The notes: generated from the letters alone by a model not told the origin. Numbered from the stretch's first letter, positions 36,292-47,093 are shown. The stretch is DNA of 64,000 nucleotides from JACCXG01 sp963836735 (GCA_963836735.1 CAWIKP010000023.1:434001-498000), one strand, 5' to 3'. Translations and numbers: made by a program.

Positions 36292-37441
36292 ATGCCTAGA
36301 GCCACGTCGGATCGACGCTCCAGCGCTGACGCGCTGCTGGAGCGGATCAAACAGGAGGATCGGGCCCGACTGCGGATCTACGTCGGGGCTGCGCCAGGGG
36401 TCGGCAAGACCTACGAAATGCTCCAGGAGGCCCACGCCCTCAGGAATCGCGGGCTCGACGTCGTGATTGGCTTCGTCGAGACCTACGGCCGCAAAGAGAC
36501 GGAAGCCCAGGTCAAGGACCTCGAAGTGATTCCCCGCCGCAAGATCGACTATCGCGGCGTGACGATGGAAGAAATGGATGTCGACGCCATCGTCCGCCCG
36601 CAAGCCCCAGGTGTGCCTGGTCGACGAGCTCGCGCACAGCAACGTGCCGGGCAGCCGTCATGGCAAGCGCTACGAAGACGTGCTCGAGATTCTGGACGCG
36701 GGCATTCACGTCATGACCGCCGTCAACATTCAGCATCTCGAGACCCTCAACGACGCCGTGTCCCGTGCCACCGGTGTGCGGGTGCGCGAAACGGTGCCGG
36801 ACACCTTCCTCGATCGCGCGGACGAAGTGATCAACGTCGACGTGACGGTCGAAGAGCTTCGCAACCGGCTGCGAGAGGGAAAGATCTACCGTCCGGAGAA
36901 AGTCGAACAGGCGCTCACCAACTTCTTTCGCAAGGGCAACCTGTCGACGCTGCGCGAGCTGGCGCTTCGAGCGGTGGCCGACGAGGTGAGCGACAAGGCC
37001 GCCAGCTATCGCGCCCGGGAAGGCCTCGAGCCCGCGCTCATCCCCGAGCGCGTGATGGTGTGCATGAGCTCGAACGCGGCGGCGCCGCGGGTGGTCCGCA
37101 CCGGTGCGCGGATCGCGGGGCGGTTGGGAGCGCGCTGGTACGCCGTGTACGTCGAGACCCCGCGCGAAAAGCCCGGACGGATCAACTCGAACGACGCCGA
37201 TGCCCTGCAGGAGAACATTCGCCTCGCGGAGAGCCTCGGCGCAACGGTGGTCCGCGTCAAGGCCGATTCGCCGTCGGACGGGCTGATTGCGTTCGCTCAG
37301 CGGGAGGGAGTGACGCACGTGATCTTCGGACAGAGTGCAAGAACGCGATGGGAGCTGTTGTGGCGCGGATCGACGCTCGACAAGTTTCTGGGCGCGGTCC
37401 CGGATGCTGCCGTACAGGTTGTCCCGCTCACTGACAACTGA
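36292..37441 (+). CDS. kdpD: Short KdpD: sensor and Usp domains only (one frameshift)
   Basis: About 380 residues once joined. The N-terminal KdpD domain has Walker A GAAPGVGKTYEML and Walker B-like CLVDELAHSNVPGSRHGKRY; the frame changes near 36600, between them. A Usp-type domain follows (VMVCMSSNAAAPRVV to GVTHVIFGQSARTRWE) and the protein stops. The membrane DUF4118, GAF and kinase parts of a full KdpD are missing here but lie at 38418-39929 on the other strand. The product probably senses K+ or c-di-AMP-type signals and acts on the separate kinase. A GTG at 36271 is another possible start. Confidence 0.85.
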
Positions 37442-37645
37442 GCATGCTGGACTCACGAAGTTGACTACGCTACTCGGCGGAAGGCGGTCCGTCGCCCCCG
37501 CTGGTTTGGCGCCGCGGTCGTCGTTGGCGTGCTGGCGGTGATTGGTCTGGTGTGGTTCATGGCCGTCGCCAATGTGATCGTCGATGTCGTCATCGCCCTC
37601 GGCGCGGCCATCGCGTGGTCGGTATGGCTGGAAAGACACTCGTGA
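37442..37645 (+). CDS. Possible small two-helix membrane protein after short KdpD
   Basis: Directly behind the kdpD stop, the same frame stays open for 67 codons to TGA at 37645. It encodes basic residues (ATRRKAVRRPRW) then two helices (FGAAVVVGVLAVIGLVWFM; VIVDVVIALGAAIAWSVWL). No ATG exists before the helices; a GTG near 37521 is the only usual start and would cut helix 1. Either an indel hides the start or it is the remnant of the membrane part that once followed KdpD. Confidence 0.35.
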   Translation, partial: ACWTHEVDYATRRKAVRRPRWFGAAVVVGVLAVIGLVWFMAVANVIVDVVIALGAAIAWSVWLERHS

Positions 37646-37670
37646 GAGAGCGGATCTGTAGGACGGTGAT

Positions 37671-38411
37671 TCACCGCGACCGATGAAGGGTCAGTCCTGC
37701 GAGCCCTCGCTCACCGCGACGAACCGATAGCCCACCCACGGTTCGCTCAGCAGGTACCTCGGACTTCGCCGGGTCCGGCTCGATTTTCTTCCGCAGCTGC
37801 GCGACCAGCGTCCACAGGTGCTCCGGCTGCTCGACCGCATTCGGGCCCCAGACCGCCTTGAGGATGGCGCGATGGGTCAGCACGCGATCGTGATTGCGGG
37901 CGAGCAGCGACAGCAGCTCGAATTCCTTGGGCGTCAGGCGGATTTCCGTCTCGTTCGCGCAGCACGCGGCGGCGATCGTAATCGATGGTGAGATCGCCGG
38001 CCCTGAAGCACGCCGCTGTCGGTGCTCGTCCTCCGACGCCACGCGCCGCAGCGCGACGCGGATGCGCGCCAGCAGTTCCTCGGGCCCGAACGGCTTGGTC
38101 ACGTAGTCGTCGGCGCCGAGGTCGAGCGCGTTCACCTTGTCCGCCTTCGGCGCTCCGCGCGCGACAGCACGATGATCGGGCACCGGCGACTTCGCGCGGA
38201 TGCGCCGGCACACCTCGGTGCCTTCGAGATCCGGCAGGCCCGAGATCGAGCACGATCAGATCCGGCGTCCGGTTCTCGAACAGTCCGAGCGCTTCGGCGC
38301 CGGTGCCCGGCGACGTCCACCTCGTAGCCGCGCGACCGCAAGCAACGGCCCCACCGCGCGCTGAATCGCCACCTCATCGTCGACGAGCAGGATGTGCTCA
38401 CGAGCATGCAC
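37671..38411 (-). CDS. kdpE: KdpE response regulator (many frameshifts)
   Basis: Joining frames gives an OmpR-type regulator of about 240 residues: HILLVDDE (acidic pair), RSRGYEVDVA, LIVLDLGLPDLEG (phospho-acceptor Asp), LSARGAPKADKVNALDLGADDYVTKPFGPEELLARI, then a winged helix with RLTPKEFELLSLLARNHDRVLTHRAILKAVWG. The KADKVNALDLGADDY phrase is typical of KdpE. At least six single-base indels interrupt it. The GTG at 38411 lies seven bases behind the kinase stop. It should activate the kdp operon at low K+. Confidence 0.82.
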
Positions 38412-38417
38412 GTCGCT

Positions 38418-39929
38418 TCATCCGCGGTCGAGGCACGGGACGATCGTGAATCGCGCGCCGCCGTCCGGGCAGTTCTCGGCCCAGACCCGGCCCTGCTCGA
38501 CGGCGAGCAGGCCGCGGGCGATCCAGAGACCCATCCCCGTTCCCGACGCGCGCGTCTTTCGCGGCGGCGCCGCGGTAGAAGCGGTCGAACACGTGCGGCA
38601 GATCGGCCGGCGCGATGCCCGGGCCATGGTCGCGAACGCGCGATCGACGAGGCCTCGCTCGGACGTTCGGGCGACGTCGCGACGTCGATCGGTCGATCCC
38701 GGCCGGCGTGTACTGGGCGGCGTTCTCGAGCAGGTGGGCGAGCGCCGACGCGGTCAGCCGCGGATCCAGCCGCACCGGGCACATCCGTGCTCGATCGCGA
38801 CGGTCGACCTGGTGCCCGGCAGCGTGTGCTCGACCTGGTCGCGCGCGGCCGCGACGATCTCCGACGGATGCGTCCAGCGCGACTCGGTGGCGATGGCGCC
38901 CGCATCGATCCGCGCCATCTCGAGCGATGTTCTCGAACAGCCGGGTCAGCCGCTCGACCTCCGTCAGGATGAGCTCGCTCTGTCCGGCGCGGTCCTCGGG
39001 CGTGAGCCCGGGCGCCACGATGTTGCTCGCGGCGACGCGGATGGCGGTCAGCGGCGTTCGAAGATCGTGTCCGAGCGACGCCAGCAGCGCGGTCTTGAGC
39101 TGCTCGCTCTGGCGCGTCAGCTCGCTCGCCTTGCGCTCTTCGAGAAACTGCGCGCGTTCGATGGCGATGGCCACGACGCCCGCGAGCGCGTCGAGCGTGC
39201 CGGCCTCGACCGGCCGGCCGGCGGCGGCCAGCATCCCGATCGGCTTCGTGCCGACGCGCAAGCGGCACCAGCCGGATCGTCCCGGCCGTCGACCGTCATC
39301 GTCCGATGGCCGGCATAGGTGCGGGCATGCGCGTCGAACTCGAGCGACGCCTGCGCGGACGCGAGCGCGTTCGTCAGCTCGCGCCGGTCGAGGTCGACGT
39401 GCCGTGCGCCCGCCTCGAACACGTTCCAGTCGCTCTGCGCGCGGCAGCGCGACGGCCACGAAGTCCAGATCGAACCGGCGGGCGACCGACCGCGCCAGCA
39501 TCGCCAGCGCCTCGCGGCTGTCGGTCATCATCAGCACGTCGCGGCTCAAGATCGAAGAGCCGCGCCAGCTCGTCGCGGCGGCCCACCGCTTCCTGCGTGC
39601 GCGCCCGCGCGACCGCCGACAGATTGCTCGCCACCAGGCTGACGGCCAGGAACGCGAACAGCGCCACCCAGTTCTGCGGATCGGCAATGCGTGAAGTTGC
39701 CGACCGGAGGGAGGAAGAAGAAATTGAGGCACAGCATCGCCGCGATCGACGTCACGACCGCCACCCAGAGCCGCGACGTCGCCGCCACCACGAGCACGAC
39801 CATCAGGTAGCTGGTCGACACCGTTGCCGCGTTCGAGACCGCGAGCCATCGCAGAGCGGCGGTGACAACCGCGACGGCGGCCAGGGCCGCGCCGATGCGC
39901 CACCAGTCGCGGCGCATGCCGGCGCTCAT
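38418..39929 (-). CDS. DUF4118 sensor histidine kinase, the separated kinase half of KdpD (many frameshifts)
   Basis: About 500 residues after joining frames. Residues 10-110 form the DUF4118 membrane domain (WRIGAALAAVAVVTAALRWLA; YLMVVLVVAATSRLWVAVV; AAMLCLNFFFLPPVGNFT). A GAF-like domain follows, then the His box SLGHDLRTPLTAI, and HATPase with DHGPGIAPADLPHVFDRFYRG and WIARGLLAVEQG. This is exactly the C-terminal architecture of E. coli-type KdpD without its KdpD and Usp parts. It precedes kdpE on the same strand and should phosphorylate it. Confidence 0.8.
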
Positions 39930-39948
39930 GAGTCACCACTCATGTCGC

Positions 39949-40044
39949 GTCGGGGCTCGGGGCTCGGGGCTCGGAGCTCGGGTATTCAGCGAGCCGCATC
40001 CTGTTGCCTCGAGAGCACCGACTCCGAGCCCCGAGTCCCGAATC
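39949..40044. repeat. Dispersed palindromic element, copy 2
   Basis: GGGGCTCGGGGCTCGGGG arms at 39952-39969 face GAGCCCCGAGTCCCG at the other end. The core is on the minus strand (GAGGCAACAGGATGCGGCTC) and more diverged than in the other three copies. It sits between the DUF4118 kinase start and the kup stop. Confidence 0.65.
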
Positions 40045-40048
40045 CACG

Positions 40049-41945
40049 TCAGATCTCGACCTGCACGCCGAGCTCGACGACGCGCTCCGGGCGGCAGCCG
40101 GAAGAACGTCGGCGCCCGCACGGCGTTGCGCGCCATCAGCACGAACAGCCGCTCGCGCCACATCGCCATGCCCGGCGCCTTCGGTCACGATGAGCGTCTC
40201 GCGGCCGAGGAAGTAGGTGACGTCGTCCTCGTCGAGCGTCGAGCCCGTGCTCGCAGGCGTTGCATCAGCGCCTCCGGCACGTTCGGGATCCTCCATGAAC
40301 CCGTAGCGCACGCGCACGTCGAAGACGCCCTGGCCGAGCGTCTCGACCGTGCACCTGCTCCTCCGGCGGCACGTGCGGCACCGGCTGCGTGGTGACCATC
40401 AGGATGACGACGTGCTCGTGCAGGACCTTGTTGTAGCGCAGGTTGTGCGCCAGCGCCGGCGGCGTGCCGCTGCGGCTGCGCGGTCATGAACACCGCGGTG
40501 CCCGGCACCCGCGCCGGCTGCGTCGTCGCGACGCTGGCCAGGAACTCCTCGAGCGGCATGGCGCGCGCCGTCAGCCGCTCGGCGACGATCCGCCGGCCGG
40601 TCTTCCACGTGGTCATCAGCGTGAAGAGCAGCGCCGCCGATGACCAGCGGCAGCCAGCCGCCGTGCGCGATCTTCAGCGCGTTGGCGCCGAAGAACGCGA
40701 GGTCGATGATCAGGAACACGCCGGTGACCGCGCAGCGCGACCAGCGGCGGCCAGCCCCAGCGCTCGGTCGCCACGACGTGCAGCAGCATCGCGGTGATCA
40801 CCATCGTCAGCGTCACGGCGATGCCGTAGGCGGCGGCCAGCGCGCGTCGACGATCCGAAGCCGAGCACGATGACGATGGTGCTGACCATCAGCGCCCAGT
40901 TCACCTGCGGCACGTAGACCTGGCCCATCTCGTGATGCGAGGTGTGCTGCGATGTCGAGGCGCGGCGCAGTAGCCGAGCTGGATCGCCTGCCGCGTCAGC
41001 GAGAACGCGCCGGAGATCAGCGCCTGCGACGCGATGATCGCGGCGGCGGTGGCGAGCACGACCAGCGGGATACAGCGCCCAGGCCGGCGCCAGCAGGAAG
41101 AACGGCTGCTCGACGGCGTGCGGGTTCGATCAGCAGCAGCGCGCCCTGGCCGAAGTAGTTCAGCAGCAGCGCCGGCAGCACCAGCGCGAACCAGGCCAGG
41201 CGGATCGGCCGCTTGCCGAAGTGGCCCATGTCGGCGTAGAGCGCCTCGCCGCCGGTGACGACCAGGAACACCGCGCCGAGCACCGCGAAGCCGTGCCAGC
41301 CGTGCTCGCGAAAGAAGTCGAACGCGTGGCGGGGATCGACCGCCGCGAGCACCGACCGGCTGCGCGCACGATCCACATCGACGCCGAGCACGGCGATGAC
41401 GACGAACCAGACCACCATGATCGGCCCGAACAGCCGGCCGACCCGGTGCGTGCCGTGCCGCTGGATCGCGAACACGCCGATCAGGATCACGACGGCGATC
41501 GGCACCACGTAGGGCTCGAACAGCGGCGTCGCGACCTTCAGGCCTTCGACCGCGCCGAGCACGGAGATCGCCGGCGTGATCATGCCGTCGCCGTAGAGCA
41601 GCGCGGCGCCGAAGATGCCGAGCAGCACCAGCACCGGCCATGCCGCGGCTCGCTGGCGCCGCTGCGGGCAGCAGCGCCGTCAGCGCCAGGATGCCGCCCT
41701 CGCCCTGGTTGTCGGCGCGCATCACGATCGCGATGTACTTGACCGAGATGACGAGCAGCAGCGAGTAGATGATCAGCGACAGCACGCCGAGGACGTTCTC
41801 GTGCGTGGCCGGCACCGAGTGCGAGCCGAAGAAGCACTCGCGCATCGCGTAGAGCGGGCTGGTGCCGATGTCGCCGTAGACGACGCCGATCGCGGTGAGC
41901 GTGAGCGGGAAGAAGCTCGCGGCGACTGACGCCGGGGGTCGACAG
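40049..41945 (-). CDS. kup: KUP-type potassium uptake protein (many frameshifts)
   Basis: The N-terminal signature LTLTAIGVVYGDIGTSPLYAMRECF, then SLIIYSLLLVISVKYIAIVMRADNQGEGG, LYGDGMITPAISVLGAVEGLK, HFGKRPIRLAWF, LLNYFGQGALL and IASQALISGAFSLTRQAIQLG are diagnostic of KUP/HAK K+:H+ symporters. At least eight indels break the gene; the C-terminus ends VVELGVQVEI at 40049. GGAGG at 41950-41954 points to a start at about 41945, where the codon reads CTG, possibly an error. A c-di-AMP riboswitch lies directly upstream. Confidence 0.85.
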
Positions 41946-41949
41946 AATG

Positions 41950-42080
41950 CCTCCAATCCGCCGACGGGGTTAGCTGACGGGCTCGAGGTTGGAAGTCCTC
42001 TTCCGGGTCGATCTCCCGGATTCGCCCCTACCGATTGGGTCCCCCGCGACGCCGCCTGCGGCGTCCTAGGCGTTCGACGT
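41950..42080 (-). ncRNA. ydaO/yuaA-type c-di-AMP riboswitch upstream of kup
   Basis: On the minus strand, in order: a GC hairpin (GACGCCGCAGGCGGCGTC), GGGGGACCCAAT, GGGGCGAATCCGGGAGA, CCGGAAGAGGACTTCC, then the diagnostic 3' part CGAGCCCGTCAGCTAACCCC and GTCGGCGGATT just before GGAGG. These conserved blocks and their spacing match the ydaO consensus as I remember it. Such riboswitches turn K+ importer genes off when c-di-AMP is high. Confidence 0.88.
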
Positions 42081-42088
42081 AACAGGTG

Positions 42089-42094
42089 TTTATA
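42089..42094 (-). promoter_or_regulatory. Candidate -10 box of the kup riboswitch transcript
   Basis: TATAAA (minus strand 42094-42089) lies about seven bases before the predicted start of the riboswitch. A TTGCGA some 19 bases further up could be the -35, with a long spacer. Confidence 0.45.
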
Positions 42095-42230
42095 CCTCGA
42101 AAACCGCCGATGTTCGCAAAAGATGCTCACCGCGCGAAGCGCGGCCGTGGGCACGATCGCAGCGTGACAGCGAATATCCTTCGAAGAGATCGAGGGCATA
42201 CAATCTGCCATTGCTCCTGATGACCGCCAC

Positions 42231-44568
42231 GTGACCACCAGCCGACTCGTCCGGTCCTCGGGCCTGGCGACCTTCACAGGGTTGCTCGCCCTGATCGCGT
42301 TCGCGACGCCTGTCTGGGCCCCGGAGCCCGATCGCGCGGCAGGGCTGATCCTGCTGGCGGGCGTCGCCGTCGAGCTCGTTCACAGCTTCAGGCGCAAGGC
42401 CGCCGCCGATCAGCAGGGCGTCTGGGCGAGCGCCGGGTTCACGCTGCTGCTGGCGCTGGTGCTGCTGAACACGGCCTGGCTGGCGGCCACGGCCGTGGTG
42501 ATCTTCGCGGCGGCTCCGATTGCGCTCGATGCGCTCAGGCGCGGTGTCGCGGCTGCGCGCCATGCGGCCGGCGGCAGGCCGTTCCGCGACGACGCCGGCT
42601 CCGCATTCGGAAATCTTGCGGCGGTGGCGGCACTGTTGCTGCTCGGCAGATACGCGCCGAACTGGATCGTTGCGGTCGCCGCCGGCGTGCGGCTGCTCAC
42701 GGTGTCGGCCAGCATCGCGGCCAGGCCGTCGCACGATGTCGACGATGCCGAGGAGAGCGTCATCGCGGATATCGGTCTCGATCGCCCGGAACGGCTCGCA
42801 GAGACCGGCGCGAGGCTGCAGGCGGCGGAGCACGATCGGGTCGGGCCCGATCGCGAGTGGATTGCAGCCTTCCTCGCGGTGCTGTTCGCGATTCACGTGA
42901 GCCGCATGGGCTTCGATCGGTCGGCCCTTGGCATCTTCTCGCCTCTGGTTGCGGTCGCCGGCGACATCGTCGTGGCGCTCGCGCTCACCTATTTCGTGAT
43001 CGTCCCGGTCCGGCTCTTCGTCCGTCGCACGACTCGCGCGATCGAGCGGACGGGATGGGAGCGCGTGCTGAACGCGCCGGACCGAACCGGCGCCGCGAAC
43101 TGGCCCGGGCGCGCGCTTCGATGGTGGCTCGAGTCGCGCATGCGGTTCGCGATTCGCCTGCGCTCGGCCCGCTACTCGCTGCCGTCGGCGCTCGGCCGCG
43201 GCCTCCAGATCGGGCTGCCGCTCACGGCGGTGATCGTGGCGTCGGTGCCGATCTGGGGCATGAGCTGGTACTTCGATACCGAGAACTGGGCCGCCGGCAT
43301 GTGGAACTCATGGGCCGCGGCGCGGACCGACACCTGGCGCGCGGCGATGGTCCGCGCGGTCGTGCACTCCGGGCGGACCGCGCTCGACGGGCGCGGCTTC
43401 ACGATCTCGCCGCCGGGCCTCAGCGGTGCCGAGCCGTTCTCGTTCATCGTCATCGGCGACACGGGCGAGGGGGATGCGAGCCAGCAGGTGCTGAAGGACT
43501 CCCTGCTGCGAGCGGCAAACATGGACGACGTGCGATTCGTCGTCATCTCTTCCGACGTCGTGTATCCCACCGGCGCGATGAAGGACTACGAGTCACGCTT
43601 CTGGCTGCCGTTCAAGGGCGTGGACAAACCGGTATACGCAATTCCGGGCAATCACGACTGGTACGACGCGCTCGAGGGATTCGTCGCGACCTTCTTCGAT
43701 CCCGAGTCCGCCCGACTCGCGATGAGGGCCAGGATTGCCGCCGACGGTGGCGTGTCGAGCACGACCGAGGATCGGATTGAAGAGCTCATCCAGCGTGCGG
43801 CTTTCCTCCGGCGGCAGTATGGCGTGCCGACCGGTGCGCAGCAGGCGCCGTTCTTTCAGCTGCAGACCCGATCGTTTGCGCTGATCGCGGTCGACACCGG
43901 GGTTCTGCGCGGGGTGGACGCCGAAGAGTTCACGTGGCTGCGCGCGGCCCTCGAGGCTTCGCGCGGCAAGATGGTGATGGCGGTGCTCGGACACCCGATC
44001 TTCGCGGGTGGCCACGACGTGGCCCGCGACGACGAGGAATTCATGGCGCGTCCGCGATCTTCTGCGCGCGCACGGCGTTCGCATCGTGATGGCGGGGGAC
44101 ACCCACGACCTCGAGTACTACCAGGAAGCGGTGACTGGACCGTCCGGGCCGAGCACGGTGCACCACTGGGTGAACGGCGGAGGCGGCGCGTATCTGAGCT
44201 TTGGATCGGCGCTGGCGTGGCCGGCGAAACCGGATCTCGGCACGTGGGCCTACTATCCGAATCAGGCCAGCGTCGTCGAGAAGATCGTCACCTACACGCC
44301 GTTGTGGAAATGGCCCGCCTGGGTGTGGACGAGGAGCTTCGGGGCGTGGCCGTCGTCAGCCGAGTGGCTGTCGGCGATGTTCGACTACAACGTCGCGCCG
44401 TTCTTTCAGAGCTTCGTCGTCGTGACCGTCGAACCCGATGCGCACCGGATCACCATCAGGCCGTGGGGAATCCGCGGGCCGCTCACCTGGAGCGACTTCG
44501 ATCGCTCCGGGACGGGAATGCCACCCGGCTCGACGGCGGATCAGGCCGTCGAGTGGGTGGTGGAGTAG
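42231..44568 (+). CDS. Membrane-anchored calcineurin-like phosphoesterase (one frameshift)
   Basis: Begins at a GTG, divergent from the kup riboswitch. Residues 1-350 hold about seven hydrophobic segments. The metallophosphoesterase domain follows with GDTGEGD, SSDVVYPTGAMKDYE, PGNHDWYDALEG, VLGHPIFAGGHD and, past a shift near 44045, MAGDTHDLEYYQE. The two-metal ligand set (Asp-Asp-Asn-His-His-His) is present. The membrane part is an unusual fusion. It could act on a phosphodiester near the membrane. Placement next to a c-di-AMP-controlled gene is suggestive only. Confidence 0.75.
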
Positions 44569-44600
44569 CGGGACGGTCTCCGCGTCTACTTCTGCCGCGT

Positions 44601-46090
44601 CTACTTGTGCCGGCGCCGACCGCCGCCATGACATCGGCCTTCGTCAGCGGCTTGTCGGGAGTCGGCGGGTGAGCCGGCAGCCAGGTGTTGTAATCGAGCT
44701 TGAGACGGTCGAAGGTCGCGACCGCGGACTTCAGGACTCCGAGCTGCACGGGCGTAGGATTCACGACCGTGAGGTCCGCCGTCCACAGGAGCTTCTCCAC
44801 CGGCAGGTAGACCGCGAGCAGGCCATCGCTGTGTTCGTTCGGCACGTGGTGGAGCTCGACGACCTTGCCGTTCGCGCCCTTTCGCACGGCGTGGTCGCCG
44901 ATGGGCTGAACCACATCCGTGCGCCGATTCGGACACCTTCGAGAGGCTGTCGCCCATGAGCGTCCGCTGGCCGATAAGGAGCCGCTCGAGCACCGACTCG
45001 TTGGTGCTGATAGGTCAGGATGGTGGCTCCTTCAGCGACCGCCGCGCCAAGTCCGCCGGCGTGATCGAAGTGCGCATGCGAGTTGACGACGAACCGGATC
45101 GGCTGGTTCGGGATCGCCTGCTTCGCCGCGGCCATCACCGCCATGCCGCGCGCGTCGTTCTGGCCGCTTTCGATGACCAGGATGTGATCGCCCATGTCGA
45201 CGGCGAGGGAGGTGTAGTTGCCGCCGATCTTGAAAACGCCATCGCCGATCTTTTCGACCGGTGGGGGGCCGCGCCGGGGCAGCCGGGGGCGCACCGCCGG
45301 CGGGCGCCGCGCCGGCCGCGGGCGGCGGCAGCGTCAGCAGCTCGGCGAGGTTGGGCGGGTTGGGCGTGGCCGACGTGATGGCCGCGTCGAAGGTCTCCAG
45401 GCCGGCCTGGCGCTGAACGATGCGGCCCGGCACCTGGACGCCGTTCATGTTGTGGTAGTTCGAGTATTCGAACTCGACCAGGAGGTCTCCGGCCACCGCG
45501 TGCTCTACGCGGGTCTCGACCTTGGTGACGAGGTTCTGCGGGTTGATATAGCCGGTCACGCTGTAGGTCTCTCCCGAAGGCGACTTCAGGTTTGGCGGCG
45601 TGAACGACACGACCTGGACTCCACTCTGCTGACGTACCGTGGGGGTATTGGCAGCCGCACCCTTGAGGAAGCCCCACGGCGTCGTCCAGATGTTGAGCGC
45701 CTGCGTCCAGCCGCTGACGGCCTGTGCGCCGGTGATGTTCTGGTTGAACACGCCCGGTGTCGGCGGCGGCACGCCGGGCACGGCCGGCGGCTGGGTCGGC
45801 CCGGTCGCCCGGGAGACCAGCGCGGCCGGGTCGGCTGCCTGCCCGAAATTGATCGTGCGGCGGTATTGAGTGATCTGGGTGACGTTGACCGGGCCCATGG
45901 GTTCGCCGATGCTCTTGCTCTGGCCGAAGGTCCCGGTCCGTGCCGAGCCCGAGTATGTGATCGAGTTCAAGGTGTCCACGGCCATCGCCTTCGAGGCCGC
46001 GGCCACGACCGATGCCGCATCCTGAGCTGCCGCCCCCGCCGGCAGGGACGTCAGGACCAGCACTGCCGGGATCAGCGTTCTTAGCCGCAT
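44601..46090 (-). CDS. Secreted MBL-fold metallohydrolase (three frameshifts)
   Basis: A signal peptide (LIPAVLVLTSLPAGAAAQ) leads to an N-terminal domain of about 240 residues without a recognised family. A Pro/Ala linker and a metallo-beta-lactamase domain follow: GVFKIGGNYTSLAVDMGDHILVIESG, the zinc motif SHAHFDHAGG (HxHxDH), then HHVPNEHSDGLLAVYLP and LLWTADLTVVNP in later frames. Breaks are near 45265, 45005 and 44930. The 3' end is uncertain; the TAG at 44601 leaves a tidy gap to the convergent phosphoesterase. Substrate unknown. Confidence 0.75.
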
Positions 46091-46222
46091 TACATGCCTC
46101 CAGATCGAGTGATGGCCTGAAGGATCAGGCCTGGGGACTATATACGCACCGAAGAGGAATGCGCTTCAGGGTCCGCTTCGGCATGGTCTGCCTGAGCCCC
46201 GCTGAGGGTACACTCGGCGCGA

Positions 46223-46630
46223 TTGAGGACGACTGGCAACGACATACTTCGCTTCCCGTCGGCGGTGAAACGCGACCCCGCGATCGATGCCTGGCTGGGC
46301 GCGCAACGCGACGATCTGCGGCCGCTCGCGGAAACCTGGTTCGTGCGCATGCGGCAACGTGGCGGCGACGTGCGCGAACTGATGCACGACGGATGTCCGA
46401 CGGCCTGCGTCGGCGACGCAGCGTTTGGCTACGTCAACGCGTTCAAGGATCATGTCAACGTCGGCTTCTTCTTTGGCGCGTTGCTGAAGGACCCGGCTCG
46501 GCTGCTGGAGGGAACGGGCAAGCGCGGGCGCCACGTGAAGCTCCGGCCGGGCCGTGAAGTGGATTCCGCGGCGCTGGCCCACCTCGTCGACGCGGCGTAC
46601 GCCGACATCAGGGCGCGACTCCGGAAGTGA
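46223..46630 (+). CDS. DUF1801 protein
   Basis: A 135-residue protein starting with TTG. The pattern DPAIDAWLGAQRDDLRPLAETW, ELMHDGCPTACVGDAAFGYVNAFKDHVNVGFFFG and the closing LVDAAYADIRARLR fits the DUF1801/YdhG-like fold, whose function is unknown. No ATG is available in frame near the domain start. Divergent from the MBL gene. Confidence 0.7.
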   Translation: MRTTGNDILRFPSAVKRDPAIDAWLGAQRDDLRPLAETWFVRMRQRGGDVRELMHDGCPTACVGDAAFGYVNAFKDHVNVGFFFGALLKDPARLLEGTGKRGRHVKLRPGREVDSAALAHLVDAAYADIRARLRK

Positions 46631-46660
46631 GCACTGTTCGCGAACGGACTCGAACACGTG

Positions 46661-46682
46661 GCTTCCGCCTTTAGGCGGAAGC
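46661..46682. repeat. Palindrome GCTTCCGCCT-TT-AGGCGGAAGC
   Basis: Ten-base perfect arms with a TT loop, 31 bases behind the DUF1801 stop. It is nearly identical to 22974-22994. It may serve as a terminator stem, but no T-run follows. Confidence 0.7.
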
Positions 46683-47093
46683 AGCCTTCAATTCATCGCC
46701 TGCAGCTTCTTCAGTTGGATGACCTAGCGGAAGTCGCTGTCGGCAACCGCCATGCCCCGGCTCAGCTCGAACCGCCTCCACTATTTCGGAGGACCTCCGG
46801 TACCCGTTCGAGGTCGGGATTGCAGGTCAAGGTCGGTCCGATCACGTCGCATCGAACGCCCGTCCCGTCGACCACCGGGCCAATTCACAGTTCTTCCTGT
46901 CGCCGTTGAGGTCCCTTCGATCGTGCTCCGAGGCTGGTCGTCCGGCGGTCGTGTGCGCGCCGCGGTGGCTATTCTGGCGCGACGTTTGCCGTTCCAAGCC
47001 GTTTTCAAGAACGACGCACCGGCCACGCGCCCATACGGTCACCGGCGTTTCGTGAGTCGGGGCCTCGGACACCGGCCGAGGGTGGAGGCATCC
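46683..47093. other. 411-base gap, possible gene remnant
   Basis: No frame shows a start, ribosome site and recognisable domain together. A plus-strand stretch around 46880-46910 reads RANSQFFLSPL, faintly like the cyclophilin SANSQFF motif, and the minus strand near 46700-46760 reads GMAVADSDFR then VIQLKKLQAMN. The two are on opposite strands, so no gene is called. The nifJ operon promoter should lie at the right end. Confidence 0.4.

Noticed and set aside
37439..37441. TGA at the end of short kdpD as another selenocysteine codon
   Set aside because: No Cys is expected there, no SECIS-like hairpin follows at the right distance, and the preceding Usp domain ends naturally.
46658..46909. Possible cyclophilin remnant (RANSQFF) between the DUF1801 gene and the GltD-like gene
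   Set aside because: Only one short motif matches, no other cyclophilin motif lies on the same strand, and the minus-strand pieces point elsewhere.
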